NCBI GenBank assembly: GCA_025356415.1
Contig: JANXTB010000301.1
Span: 1-37,767 of the forward strand
Direction of reading: 5' to 3'
Origin: Hyphomicrobiales bacterium
Lineage (GTDB): Bacteria; Pseudomonadota; Alphaproteobacteria; Rhizobiales; Beijerinckiaceae
Length of the DNA stretch: 37,767 nucleotides
The position numbers were made by a program, and so were the translations under genes. Numbering within the stretch: position 1 is the first letter of the stretch; each line of letters opens with the position of its first letter. Positions 15,953 to 24,426 of the stretch are shown here, one piece after another. The notes beneath the pieces are model-generated. The model was not told the DNA's origin. It saw only the letters and a program-made list of their open reading frames with translations, and searched no databases.

Positions 15953-16463
15953 GCACTTCTTTCAACCGCAGCAGGGCGATCTTTTCGATCTGCTCCAGCG
16001 CGGTTGAAAATTCCTGATCTTCCGAATGATGCAGGCGCGTCTCGAATGCGTCGAGAATTTCAGCTTTCGTGCGGCCTTTCACGGCGAGGATGAAGGGGAA
16101 GCCGAAGCGCGCCTTGTAGGCGTCGTTCAACTCCACGAAGCGCGCGCGCTCGGCGTCGGTCAGCATGTCGAGCCCGGCGGAGGATTGTTCCTTCGTCGAA
16201 TCAGCCGTGAGGCGGCCCGCTGCGTGGAGCTTTCCTGCGAGATCGGGATGCGCGTTGATCAGCGCGAGCTGCTTTTCCTTCGGCGCGGCGCGCATGATCG
16301 CCGCCATGTCGGCGTGAAGTCCCTCGGGCGTATCGCTTTCCGCGCCAAGCCCCTTGTCATAGGCGCCTTCGGCGACCCACGGGGAATGTTCGAAAATCCC
16401 GCCAAAGCGGGCGATGAAATCGTCTCGGGAGAGGGTTCTGACGATCACGGGCGGGGGCTCCAC
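15945..16463 (-). CDS. uraD: OHCU decarboxylase UraD
   Basis: Third step of urate breakdown: converts 2-oxo-4-hydroxy-4-carboxy-5-ureidoimidazoline to S-allantoin. It is 172 residues. The catalytic H72 lies in AHPDLAGK; STKEQSSAGLD and FGFPFILAVKGR complete the family pattern. The start is uncertain: an in-frame TGA at 16467-16469 limits it to GTG 16463 (no clear ribosome site) or GTG 16448, which has GGAG nine bases upstream. There is no ATG at a sensible place. It diverges from uraH-puuD over about 140 bases. Confidence 0.95.
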   Translation of the reverse strand: MEPPPVIVRTLSRDDFIARFGGIFEHSPWVAEGAYDKGLGAESDTPEGLHADMAAIMRAAPKEKQLALINAHPDLAGKLHAAGRLTADSTKEQSSAGLDMLTDAERARFVELNDAYKARFGFPFILAVKGRTKAEILDAFETRLHHSEDQEFSTALEQIEKIALLRLKEVLK

Positions 16464-16601
16464 TTGTCATGCATTCGATTGGGCTCCAAATTGCACAGCC
16501 GCCGCTTCGCGTCTAAGCAATTCCCTTACGGTCGCCGGTTTGCCCGGCGGCCAGGTTCACCCTAGCATGCCAAGGTCGCGGGCCGCGGCCAAGGAGCTCC
16601 G

Positions 16602-16976
16602 ATGTCCAATCCTTCAGCAGGCGGACGCCTGACGACGCATATTCTCGACACAGCCGCAGGCAGGCCCGCCGCCGGCATCGCCATTTCCCTGCACGCGATC
16701 GGCGCGGACGGGACCGCGACCCTTATTTCCAAGCACGTCTCCAACGCCGATGGCCGCTGCGATGCGCCGATTCTGGCCGGCGAGGCGATGAAGACCGGCG
16801 TCTACGAGCTCGTTTTCGAAGTTGCGGCCTATTTCCGCGGCGCTGGTGCAGCGCTTGCAGAGCCGCCTTTTCTGGACCGCATTCCAATCCGCTTCGGCAT
16901 CGGTGACGCCAGCGCGCATTACCATGTGCCGCTGCTCGTCTCGCCTTACAGTTTCTCGACATACAGGGGTAGCTAA
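16602..16976 (+). CDS. uraH: 5-hydroxyisourate hydrolase UraH
   Basis: Transthyretin-like enzyme that opens 5-hydroxyisourate to OHCU, the substrate of UraD. It is 124 residues. The N-terminal [14 protein letters not shown] and the C-terminal YRGS, both active-site signatures of the family, are intact, as is [16 protein letters not shown]. The ATG follows AAGGAG at the right distance. The stop abuts the puuD GTG with no gap, so the product of PuuD is handed to the next enzyme from one transcript. Confidence 0.96.
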   Translation: MSNPSAGGRLTTHILDTAAGRPAAGIAISLHAIGADGTATLISKHVSNADGRCDAPILAGEAMKTGVYELVFEVAAYFRGAGAALAEPPFLDRIPIRFGIGDASAHYHVPLLVSPYSFSTYRGS

Positions 16977-18188
16977 GTGACTCTCGCAATCGTCGCCGGC
17001 GAATGGGCCAATTTCCTCATCCGCTGGACCCATGTGATCGCCGGCATCGCCTGGATAGGATCGTCCTTCTATTTCGTCCATCTCGATCTCTCCCTGCGCA
17101 AGCATGAAGCGCTGGCCGAGGGCGTCGGTGGCGAAGCATGGCAGGTCCACGGCGGCGGCTTTTACAATATGGTGAAATACGTTGTCGCCCCGCCGCATCT
17201 GCCCAAGGAGCTGACGTGGTTCAAATGGGAGGCCTACGCCACCTGGCTGTCGGGCTTCGCGCTGTTCATCTCGCTCTATTACACGAATGCCGAACTCTAT
17301 CTGATCGACAAGACGGTGCTCGACATCTCACCGACGGTCGCGATCGCGATCAGTCTCGGCGGGCTCGTTGCCGGCTGGGTCGTGTATGACCTGATGTGCA
17401 AGTCGCCGCTGGGGCGCAATGATCTTCTGCTCGGCATCGTCGGCTTCGTGCTGCTGGTCGCGGCGTCCTATGGCTTCACCAAGGTCTTCTCCGGCCGCGG
17501 CGCCTATGTGCAGATCGGCGCGATGATTGGCACCATCATGGTGGCCAGCGTCGCGATGACCATCATCCCCAACCAGCGCAAGATCGTCGTCGACCTGCTC
17601 GCAGGCCGCACGCCCGATCCCGCGCTTGGCGCTGCGGGCAAGCAGCGCTCGGTGCATAATAATTACCTGACGCTGCCGGTCGTCTTCCTGATGATCTCGA
17701 ACCATTACCCGCTGTCTTTCGCGAGCCGCTGGAACTGGGTGATCATCGGACTCGTGGTCATCATCGGCGTCACGATCCGCCACTTCTACAATTCGCGCCA
17801 TGCCCACAAGGGAACGCCGTGGTGGACGTGGGCTGTGGCCGCAGCCGCGTTTCTCGCCATCGTGTTCCTGTCGCAGCCGTCGGCCTTCACGGGCAAGAGT
17901 GCGGGGCTCGCGCCGGGCAAGCAAGTCTCCTTTGCGGACGTGCAGGAGATCGTCACCTCGCGCTGCTCCATGTGCCACGCGGCTGAACCCGTGTGGGACG
18001 GCGTCGGCGTGCCGCCCAAAGGCGTGATGCTGGAGACGCCGGCCCAGATCCGCGAACATGCCGGCGCCATCTATATGCAGGCGGCGATGACGCACGCCAT
18101 GCCGCCGGGCGGCAACATCACCGAGATCAGCGACGAGGACCGCTCGGTGCTCGCCGCCTGGTATGAGTCCGGAGCCAAGGCTCAGTGA
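16977..18188 (+). CDS. puuD: Urate hydroxylase PuuD (membrane-bound, cytochrome c domain)
   Basis: Membrane urate oxidase of 403 residues that makes 5-hydroxyisourate. The N-terminal Urate_ox_N domain (about 1-300) has roughly eight transmembrane helices, with conserved His and aromatic residues in WTHVIAGIAWIGSSFYFVHL and in SVHNNYLTLPV. The C-terminal cytochrome c domain has the heme site C330-SM-C333-H334 and a late Met (MPPGG) as likely axial ligand. This points to electron transfer to the respiratory chain, unlike soluble O2-using uricase. The start is GTG 16977, directly at the uraH stop. The 3' end overlaps the kinase gene by four bases. Confidence 0.96.
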   Translation: MTLAIVAGEWANFLIRWTHVIAGIAWIGSSFYFVHLDLSLRKHEALAEGVGGEAWQVHGGGFYNMVKYVVAPPHLPKELTWFKWEAYATWLSGFALFISLYYTNAELYLIDKTVLDISPTVAIAISLGGLVAGWVVYDLMCKSPLGRNDLLLGIVGFVLLVAASYGFTKVFSGRGAYVQIGAMIGTIMVASVAMTIIPNQRKIVVDLLAGRTPDPALGAAGKQRSVHNNYLTLPVVFLMISNHYPLSFASRWNWVIIGLVVIIGVTIRHFYNSRHAHKGTPWWTWAVAAAAFLAIVFLSQPSAFTGKSAGLAPGKQVSFADVQEIVTSRCSMCHAAEPVWDGVGVPPKGVMLETPAQIREHAGAIYMQAAMTHAMPPGGNITEISDEDRSVLAAWYESGAKAQ

Positions 18189-19138
18189 CGACACGCCAAC
18201 GCATCGCCGTTCTCGGCGAGGCGCTGGTCGATGTCGTGCAGACGGGAACGGGCGCGTCGCGCGCCTGTCCCGGCGGTTCGGGGCTCAATACGGCGCTGGC
18301 GCTCGCCCGTCTTGATGCGCCGGTCGCCTTCTGCGGCGCGCTGTCCCGCGATGACGAGGGCGCGCGTCTCGCCAAGCATCTCGCAGCTGAAGGCGTCGAT
18401 CTTTCCTGCGCCTTGCAAAGCGACCTGCCCTGCCCGCGCGTGATCGCGACGCCGGGCGCTGATGGATCGCCCCATTACGATTTGCGCCTGTCCCGCAGCG
18501 CACTTGAGGCGCAACCGGGCGCATGGCGCCTGCCCGACGACCTCATCCATCTGCACGCGACATCCTTCGCTTCCACCACCGGCGTGCAGGGCGAAGCCGC
18601 ACTCGCGGCGATGATTCAGGCGCGCGCTGTCGCCTCGACAAGTTTCGATCCCAACGTGCGGCGCGCCGTCCTTCCTTCGATAAACGAGACACGCGCGCTC
18701 ATCGCCGCGCGCATCGCGCAGGCCGACATTGTGAAAGTAAGCGCGGAAGATTTCGTCGAACTGGGCGATGCGTCAGGCGCCCTGCTTGGAGAATGGCGTG
18801 CGCTCGGGCCGAGGCTTATCGTCGTGACGCGTGGCGGCGCCGGCGCGCTCGCGCTGTTTGCTGGCGGCGAGATCGAGGCGGCGGCGCCAAGCGTCACTGT
18901 CCGCGACACGATTGGCGCGGGCGATACTTTCATGGCCGCATTGCTGGCGGAAATGCTGCGCGACGGCGCGCTCGGCCCCGCAACCGGCGGCTTTGCAGCC
19001 GCGCCGGTCGCACGCTGGCTGGCCTTCGCGACGCGTGCGGCGGCGCTCTGCTGCACGCGCGACGGCTGCGATCCACCTCGTCGCGCCGAGCTCGAAGCGC
19101 GGCACGACGGCCCGAATTCAGTTGCGCCCCTTGCATGA
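18185..19138 (+). CDS. PfkB-family carbohydrate kinase
   Basis: Ribokinase/fructokinase-like kinase of 317 residues. The N-terminal IAVLGEALVDV and CPGGSGLNTALALARL bind sugar; FDPNVRR lies mid-protein; the catalytic base D247 is in DTIGAGDTFMAALL. Overall it looks most like the fructokinase branch, but substrate assignment by motif is weak. It starts at GTG 18185 within the puuD stop (GTGA overlap), so translation is coupled to the urate gene. That is unusual, and a kinase for a purine-derived sugar is possible. The C-terminal tail after about residue 300 has no family match. Confidence 0.88.
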   Translation: MTTRQRIAVLGEALVDVVQTGTGASRACPGGSGLNTALALARLDAPVAFCGALSRDDEGARLAKHLAAEGVDLSCALQSDLPCPRVIATPGADGSPHYDLRLSRSALEAQPGAWRLPDDLIHLHATSFASTTGVQGEAALAAMIQARAVASTSFDPNVRRAVLPSINETRALIAARIAQADIVKVSAEDFVELGDASGALLGEWRALGPRLIVVTRGGAGALALFAGGEIEAAAPSVTVRDTIGAGDTFMAALLAEMLRDGALGPATGGFAAAPVARWLAFATRAAALCCTRDGCDPPRRAELEARHDGPNSVAPLA

Positions 19139-19177
19139 ACCGCCTAGAGAGGCGCGCCTGTCACACAAGGAATTCCC

Positions 19178-19891
19178 ATGCGTCCTTCTCAACGCGCCGT
19201 CGACGAAATGCGCTCCGTCTCGCTTGAACGCGCCGTGGCGCGCTATGCGGAAGGGTCGTGCCTCGTCAAGTTCGGCGAAACGCATGTGCTCTGCACCGCC
19301 TCGCTCGAGGACAAGCCGCCGATGTGGCTTCGTGGGCAGGGCCGCGGCTGGGTGACGGCTGAATATTCCATGCTGCCGCGCGCCACCGCGACACGCACGC
19401 GGCGCGAGTCCACGGCCGGCAAGCAATCCGGCCGCACGCAGGAAATCCAGCGCCTGATCGGCCGCTCGCTGCGCGCCGTGGTCGATCTGCAGGCGCTCGG
19501 CGAGCGCCAGATCACGGTCGATTGCGATGTGCTGCAGGCCGATGGCGGCACGCGCACCGCCGCGATCACCGGCGCCTGGGTGGCGCTGCACGATTGCCTG
19601 AAGTGGATGCGCGCGCGCTCCATCATCAAGGACATGCCGATCCGCGATCATGTCGCCGCGGTTTCCTGCGGCGTCGCGCGCGGCACGCCGGTGCTCGATC
19701 TCGACTACGCCGAAGATTCCACCGCCGAGACCGACGCCAACTTCGTCATGACCGGGTCCGGCGGCCTCGTCGAAGTTCAGGCGACGGCCGAAGCCGCCAT
19801 TTTCACCGACGAGCAGCTCGCGGCGATGATGGGCCTGGCGCGCAGCGGCATCATGCGCTTGATCGACCTTCAGAAGTCCACCATCGCCTGA
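19178..19891 (+). CDS. rph: Ribonuclease PH
   Basis: Phosphorolytic 3'-5' exoribonuclease that trims tRNA 3' ends. It is 237 residues, the standard size. Blocks seen are [69 protein letters not shown] (given in part) and [19 protein letters not shown] (given in part); the phosphate-binding RTR and GGTR residues are present. The ATG follows AAGGAA. It is probably expressed on its own; the preceding kinase ends 39 bases upstream. Confidence 0.97.
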   Translation: MRPSQRAVDEMRSVSLERAVARYAEGSCLVKFGETHVLCTASLEDKPPMWLRGQGRGWVTAEYSMLPRATATRTRRESTAGKQSGRTQEIQRLIGRSLRAVVDLQALGERQITVDCDVLQADGGTRTAAITGAWVALHDCLKWMRARSIIKDMPIRDHVAAVSCGVARGTPVLDLDYAEDSTAETDANFVMTGSGGLVEVQATAEAAIFTDEQLAAMMGLARSGIMRLIDLQKSTIA

Positions 19892-20734
19892 GCGCGACAG
19901 CTCCGCCGAACATACAGCCGCGCTGCTTGATATATTGCAGTGCGGCGAAATTCGGGCCTCGATCCTGCTTCCGGATTACGTATTTCGTAGCATTTGGGAC
20001 GATGTTTGAGCTTCCGCTTGGGGCCCAAGTGTGGTTACCTGATCATCCAAAAGAACAATAAGCGCAGGGGTGATCGACATCGCTCCATGCTCCGGTTGAG
20101 GAAATGTCGAGAGACAGGACAGAGCGCCCATCCGGCGCCCCTGTTTCAAATGCCAAGGAAGAAAAGCCGCGGCATGGCGCTCAACTCTCGTGATTTAGAA
20201 ACGGACGAGTTCTTCTGGGACAGATGAATTCGAGCACAGTGTACCGGGACCGGGATGAGAAATGTGAGCAGGACATGCAGGGGGAAGGTAGCGGCATTGG
20301 CCGCAGCCTATCTGCACGCGTTCGTCCTGCTGGTCTCCCTCGTGCTGGTGCCGGCCGATCCGCTCTTCAAATCCTATGAAAATGCGACCGCCCTGGCGAT
20401 GACCGACTCCTCGCCTGACGAGACGGTCGAGAACGTCAAAATCGACGGCGACGAAAAGTCCTTCTGGTTTCTCGCACAGCAGGCTCGCGTCAGCCTGCGT
20501 GACGGTGAACGTAGGTGCCATACGCAAGAGGCGCCTCGAGCCAGCGGCTGCGGCCGCTCTTTCCACGCGCGTGGACCGCCCGTGTTGACGATCTGACGCA
20601 GCCGCCCCCGGGCGGCCGCTGCAATCGCGTAAAGAGGGTCATCCTTCCCGTGGGCCAATCCGCCCGCGGCAGCCGGTCAATCAGTCACATACCGGCCTGT
20701 CGGATGATCTCGAAGAGAGATTTAGGGGAATTTC
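19892..20734. other. Intergenic stretch between rph and the TTT permease
   Basis: More than 800 bases with no firm gene. A possible small membrane protein (20255-20596) is listed separately. A short frame at about 20150-20227 (MPRKKSRGMALNSRDLETDE) has no recognisable domain. A GC-rich dyad (CCGCCC-CC-GGGCGG) is near 20602. AGGGGA at 20724 is the ribosome site of the following permease. Confidence 0.4.
20255..20596 (+). CDS. Possible small membrane protein
   Basis: A 113-residue frame with one hydrophobic segment (VAALAAAYLHAFVLLVSLVL, about residues 12-31). An acidic middle follows (SSPDETVENVKIDGDEKS), then a Cys/Arg-rich tail that looks non-protein. There is no clear ribosome site. An overlapping antisense frame exists. 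It may be real only in its first 80 residues. Confidence 0.3.
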   Translation: MRNVSRTCRGKVAALAAAYLHAFVLLVSLVLVPADPLFKSYENATALAMTDSSPDETVENVKIDGDEKSFWFLAQQARVSLRDGERRCHTQEAPRASGCGRSFHARGPPVLTI

Positions 20735-22795
20735 ATGGAAATCTGGGATGCACTGGGTCAGGGCCTCGCGCTGATCTTGGAGCCGCATCGAATGCTGCTC
20801 CTTTGGGGCGGTGTGCTCTGCGGTCTCGCGCTCGGCATTCTGCCGGGCATTGGCGGCGTGGCGGGTACGGCCCTCCTCCTGCCTTTCACGTATAATATGG
20901 ATCCGGCGGCCGCCATGGCGCTGCTGCTCGGCCTCGCCGCCACCACGACCCACGGCGATCCGATCTCGGCCATCGTTCTCGGCGCGCCGGGCCATGCGGC
21001 TTCCGCCGCGACGGCGCTCGACGGTTATCCGATGACCAAGCGCGGCGAAGGCGCACGCGCTCTTGGCGCGGCGTATATGTCGGCTCTCATGGGCGGCCTC
21101 TTCGGCGCGGTCCTGATGGCTCTCGTGCTGCCGGTCGTGCGTCCCCTGATCCTGTTCATCGGCTCGCCGGAACTGCTGGCGCTCGCCGTGTTCGGTATTT
21201 CCATGGTCGCCGTTCTGTCGGGCAACACCCCGCTGCGCGGCCTGACCATGGCGTGCTTCGGCATCATGCTCGCCATGATCGGCTCCGATCCGCAGACCGG
21301 CACGCTCCGCTGGACGATGGACAGCCTTTACCTCTGGGAAGGCCTGCCGCTCGTGCCGTTGACACTCGGCGTCTTCGCGCTTCCGGAACTCTGCGACCTT
21401 CTCGTCGCCCGCACCGCGGTCGTCGAACAGGGCAAGATGCAGAACAACTGGAAGGGCCTCTGGCAGGGTTCGGCTGACTGCTTCACCCATTGGTGGCTGA
21501 ACATCCGCTGCGCCTGGATCGGCTCCGTCATCGGCGCCATCCCGGGCATCTCGGCCTCGGTGATCGACTGGATCTCCTACGCCCACGCGCTCAAGACCGA
21601 AAAGGGCGCTCGCCTGACCTTCGGCCAGGGCGACGTGCGCGGCGTGATCGCGGCGGAATCGGCGACCTGCTCGCGTGAAGGCGGCGCTCTCATCCCGACG
21701 ATCGTGTTCGGCGTGCCCGGCTCGGCCGGCATGGCGATCCTGCTCGGCGCCTTCCTGATGCACGGCCTGGTCCCCGGACCGGAAATGCTCACGAAGCACC
21801 TTGCTGTCACCTACTCGATGGTGTGGTCGATCGCGATCGCCAACATCCTCGGCTCGGGCCTCTGCTACATCTTCTCGAGCCAGTTCGCGAAGCTTGCGGG
21901 CCTGCGCTACACGCTGATCCTGCCGCTGGTTCTCTCGCTCGTCTACATCGGCGCGTTCGAGGGCCATCGTAACTGGGGCGATCTCTTCTCGCTCCTGTTC
22001 TTCGGCATCTTCGCTTGGGGCATGAAGCACTTCAAATGGCCGCGTCCGCCGTTGGTCCTCGGCTTCATCCTGGGCGCGATTCTCGAGCGTTACATGTTCA
22101 TCTCGATCCAGCGTTACGGTGGTTCGTGGATGCTGCGTCCGCTCGTGATCATCCTGTTCGCGATGGCGCTGCTCAGCCTCGTGCGTCCCTTCCTCATCGA
22201 CGTGAAGGCGCATGGCGGCATCAAGGGCATGCTCTCCGACTTCCACGCTCCGAAGTTCGACCTGACGCACATCTTCCCGATCTTCATGCTCGGCCTGTTC
22301 GGCGTGATGATGGCGGAAGCCGTGACGTGGAACTTCTCCGCCAAGGTCATCCCGATGATCGTCGGCACAGGGGCGATTCTCTTCTGCCTGCTCTCGCTGC
22401 TGAACGAAGTGTTCAAGGGCGACACGCACAAGCGGCGTGAGGAAGAAGCCCTGGCGCGCGGCGAAGTCGCCGAAAAGATGCACATGGACATCGCCTCGAC
22501 GATCGACCACATGGAAACGAAGGACATCATCCTTCGCGGCGCGATCTTCTTCGGCTGGATGATCGGCTTCCTCGCCTCGATGGCGTTGATCGGCCTCATC
22601 CCGACAGTGCCGATCTTCATCGTGCTGTTCATGCGCGTTGAAGGCCGTGAGCCCTGGCGGATCACCATCCCGATGGCGTTCTGCGTGACCGCTCTCGTCT
22701 ACGGCCTGTTCGACCAGCTGTTGACGATCCCGTGGCCGGGTTCGGTGCTGGGCGATTACTGGGTGTGGTGGAAGACCAACATTCCGAGCGCCTGA
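20735..22795 (+). CDS. TctA-TctB fusion permease of a tripartite tricarboxylate transporter
   Basis: A 686-residue inner-membrane protein. The TctA domain (about 1-500) carries the family blocks GILPGIGGVAGTALLLPFTY, GDPISAIVLGAPGHAASAATAL (part), GSVIGAIPGISASVIDW, AAESATCSREGGALIPTIVFG (part) and FSSQFAKLAG. About 12 hydrophobic helices are expected. After a hydrophilic joint, residues 500-686 hold four helices resembling the small TctB (DUF1468-type) subunit, with a charged loop (KRREEEALARGEVAEK) between pairs. TctA alone is usually near 500 residues, so both membrane subunits are fused. The solute receptor is not adjacent. The ATG has AGGGGA upstream, and a terminator follows. Confidence 0.9.
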   Translation: MEIWDALGQGLALILEPHRMLLLWGGVLCGLALGILPGIGGVAGTALLLPFTYNMDPAAAMALLLGLAATTTHGDPISAIVLGAPGHAASAATALDGYPMTKRGEGARALGAAYMSALMGGLFGAVLMALVLPVVRPLILFIGSPELLALAVFGISMVAVLSGNTPLRGLTMACFGIMLAMIGSDPQTGTLRWTMDSLYLWEGLPLVPLTLGVFALPELCDLLVARTAVVEQGKMQNNWKGLWQGSADCFTHWWLNIRCAWIGSVIGAIPGISASVIDWISYAHALKTEKGARLTFGQGDVRGVIAAESATCSREGGALIPTIVFGVPGSAGMAILLGAFLMHGLVPGPEMLTKHLAVTYSMVWSIAIANILGSGLCYIFSSQFAKLAGLRYTLILPLVLSLVYIGAFEGHRNWGDLFSLLFFGIFAWGMKHFKWPRPPLVLGFILGAILERYMFISIQRYGGSWMLRPLVIILFAMALLSLVRPFLIDVKAHGGIKGMLSDFHAPKFDLTHIFPIFMLGLFGVMMAEAVTWNFSAKVIPMIVGTGAILFCLLSLLNEVFKGDTHKRREEEALARGEVAEKMHMDIASTIDHMETKDIILRGAIFFGWMIGFLASMALIGLIPTVPIFIVLFMRVEGREPWRITIPMAFCVTALVYGLFDQLLTIPWPGSVLGDYWVWWKTNIPSA

Positions 22796-22822
22796 TCCAA
22801 CAGGATCGACCTCTCCAAACAG

Positions 22823-22855
22823 AACCGCCGGGGCGAACCCCCGGCGGTTTTTTTT
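22823..22855 (+). terminator. Rho-independent terminator after the TTT permease
   Basis: AACCGCCGGGG-CGAAC-CCCCGGCGGTT stem followed by eight T, 28 bases after the permease stop. Confidence 0.92.
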
Positions 22856-22859
22856 ATTG

Positions 22860-23111
22860 TCAGGCAGGCGGCGAGATCGTCGATTGCGTCACCGGATGCG
22901 CGCCGGCCTCTATGCTGCGCTGAAGCGCCTCTTCAAGATGAGCGCGAGCCGTCTCCGGGCTGCCCTGGGCCAGCGCCGCCAGCCCAAGCCTGACGCCCGC
23001 TTCCAGAATGTCGCGCTGCTCCTGCAGCACATCGATCGGCGTGACGCCGGTAGGAACCGGCGCGCCCAGAATTTCGTCGGCGATCTGCCCGACGAGGGAT
23101 TTGTCACTCAC
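22860..23111 (-). CDS. Small uncharacterised protein
   Basis: An 83-residue soluble protein starting at GTG 23111, with GAGGAG seven bases upstream. The longer frame to 23432 has a low-complexity N-terminus and is rejected. It is mostly helical and acidic: SDKSLVGQIADEILGAP, TPIDVLQEQRDILEAGVRLG, then ARAHLEEALQRSIEAG. The second part looks like a TPR-type or other helical hairpin. Its ribosome site overlaps the stop of the zinc-ribbon gene, so the two are probably translated together. No family is recognised. Confidence 0.65.
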   Translation of the reverse strand: MSDKSLVGQIADEILGAPVPTGVTPIDVLQEQRDILEAGVRLGLAALAQGSPETARAHLEEALQRSIEAGAHPVTQSTISPPA

Positions 23112-23121
23112 GCGCTTCTCC

Positions 23122-23322
23122 TCAAGGGCCTTTGCGATAGGTCGGCCAAACTGTTCCCGCGAGCGGCTGGGACAGCACGGAATCTCGCGCAAGTCGCGCC
23201 GCCTGCAAGGTCGCGCAATGAGGGCACGCCACCAGACTGTGCGTCTGCACGCTGCTGCGAGGTTTCTCAAAAGTCCGTCCGCAGGCGGAGCACGAAAGGG
23301 TGACGGACTGGGTGATCGGCAT
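23122..23322 (-). CDS. Small zinc-ribbon protein
   Basis: A 66-residue protein with two CxxC knuckles, CSACGRTF (about residue 10) and CPHCATLQ (about residue 33), spaced as in a zinc ribbon. The preferred start is ATG 23322 with GAGAG upstream; the earlier ATG at 23370 would add 16 residues. It faces away from the zinc uptake operon, and the Zur box at 23434-23452 lies in the shared upstream region. It could therefore be a zinc-responsive or nucleic-acid-binding protein; no specific family is recognised. Confidence 0.65.
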   Translation of the reverse strand: MPITQSVTLSCSACGRTFEKPRSSVQTHSLVACPHCATLQAARLARDSVLSQPLAGTVWPTYRKGP

Positions 23323-23433
23323 GACGCGGTACTCTCGGGGTTTGGAGTCTGAGAGCGTTCCAAACCGCACTTGGTTCCGCCTTGGCTGGAGCTTTTCTTG
23401 CGTCGCAAAAGCCGGAAAGGCTTGATGCCCAAT

Positions 23434-23452
23434 GATGTAATACTATAACATC
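23434..23452. promoter_or_regulatory. Zur box (zinc-uptake repressor operator)
   Basis: GATGTAATACTATAACATC is a 19-base palindrome with 16 of 19 positions symmetric. It matches the Zur operator core TGTnATAnTATnACA. It lies 25 bases before the TTG start of the zinc operon and about 110 bases before the divergent zinc-ribbon gene. Zinc-loaded Zur would repress here. Confidence 0.8.
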
Positions 23453-23476
23453 ACATCCAATCTGGAGTTCGCCCCC

Positions 23477-23653
23477 TTGCCTGACGCACACGCCCATTCG
23501 CACGCGCATCACCATGCGGATCAACCCCAGGCCGCGCCTCATGCGCCCGTCCTTCGCGCCTCATGGCTGCGCCATTCCGCCCTGCAACGGCTGGCGGGCG
23601 CGGGCGTCGCCATCGCGCTCATCTGGGCCGCCGTCCTTTGGGCGCTGCGATGA
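23477..23653 (+). CDS. His-rich single-helix peptide, first gene of the zinc operon
   Basis: A 58-residue protein started by TTG 23477, with TGGAG upstream. The N-terminus is His-rich: six His between residues 5 and 13 and two more by about residue 33. A single C-terminal transmembrane helix follows (about 39-57, GAGVAIALIWAAVLWAL). The stop overlaps the znuC ATG (ATGA), so it is translationally coupled. The position right behind a Zur box and the His cluster suggest zinc binding at the membrane, perhaps handing metal to the ABC transporter. That is inference. It is easily missed because it lacks an ATG. Confidence 0.7.
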   Translation: MPDAHAHSHAHHHADQPQAAPHAPVLRASWLRHSALQRLAGAGVAIALIWAAVLWALR

Positions 23654-24426
23654 ACGCCCCGCTGACCCACGCCCGCGGCGCGGCTATCCGCTTCACCGAC
23701 CTGACGCTCGGCTATGACCGGCACCCGGCCGTGCATCACCTCTCGGCCAAGGTCGAAGCCGGCGGGCTCGTCGCCATCATCGGCCCGAACGGCGCAGGGA
23801 AATCGACGCTGCTGAAAGCGGTGGCGGGCGCGCTCGCGCCCTTGAGCGGCCATGTGAGCGTCGAAGGCGCGCGCCGCCGCGCCATCGCCTATCTGCCGCA
23901 GCTCGCCGCGATCGACCGCACCTTCCCGATCTGCGTCTTCGATCTCGTCGCAACAGGCCTCTGGCGGCGCACCGGCCTGTTCGGCGGGTTTTCCCGCACC
24001 GACCGCGACGCGGTTTCGCAGGCGCTGGCCCATGTCGGCCTCACGGGCTTCGAGCGCCGCACGATCGATGCGCTGTCGGGCGGCCAATTGCAGCGCGCAC
24101 TTTTCGCCCGCCTCATGCTGCAGGATGCCGATGTCATCCTGCTCGATGAACCGCTGACCGCCATCGACACCAAGACCGCCGCCGACCTGCTCGATGTGCT
24201 GCGCGGCTGGCATGCTGAACAGCGCACCATTCTCGCGGTGCTGCATGACATGAATCTCGTGCGCGATCTGTTTCCGCACACGATGCTGCTGGCGCGCGAA
24301 CTGGTCGCCTATGGCCGCACCGATGATGTTCTGACGCAAGCCAATCTCGCCAGGGCGCGTCACATGATCGAGGCCTTCGATGAAGCGGCGCATATTTGCG
24401 AACACGACAAGGCTGCGGCTCAATGA
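23650..24426 (+). CDS. znuC: Zinc ABC transporter ATP-binding protein ZnuC
   Basis: ATPase of 258 residues energising zinc import. Walker A is GPNGAGKS (45-52), the signature is LSGGQLQRA, Walker B is ADVILLDEPL with the following D, and the switch His is in VLHDMN. ATG 23650 is chosen because it overlaps the upstream stop; the longer frame to 23563 would overlap the His-rich gene. The C-terminal HICEHDK may bind metal. Confidence 0.93.
   Translation: MNAPLTHARGAAIRFTDLTLGYDRHPAVHHLSAKVEAGGLVAIIGPNGAGKSTLLKAVAGALAPLSGHVSVEGARRRAIAYLPQLAAIDRTFPICVFDLVATGLWRRTGLFGGFSRTDRDAVSQALAHVGLTGFERRTIDALSGGQLQRALFARLMLQDADVILLDEPLTAIDTKTAADLLDVLRGWHAEQRTILAVLHDMNLVRDLFPHTMLLARELVAYGRTDDVLTQANLARARHMIEAFDEAAHICEHDKAAAQ

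Noticed and set aside
17328-18194. 288-codon open frame on the minus strand
   Set aside because: Antisense to puuD; no domain and biased composition.
20681-22510. 609-codon open frame on the minus strand
   Set aside because: Antisense to the TctA-TctB permease; its His/Arg/Glu/Asp-rich, low-information translation is typical of the reverse frame of a GC-rich gene.
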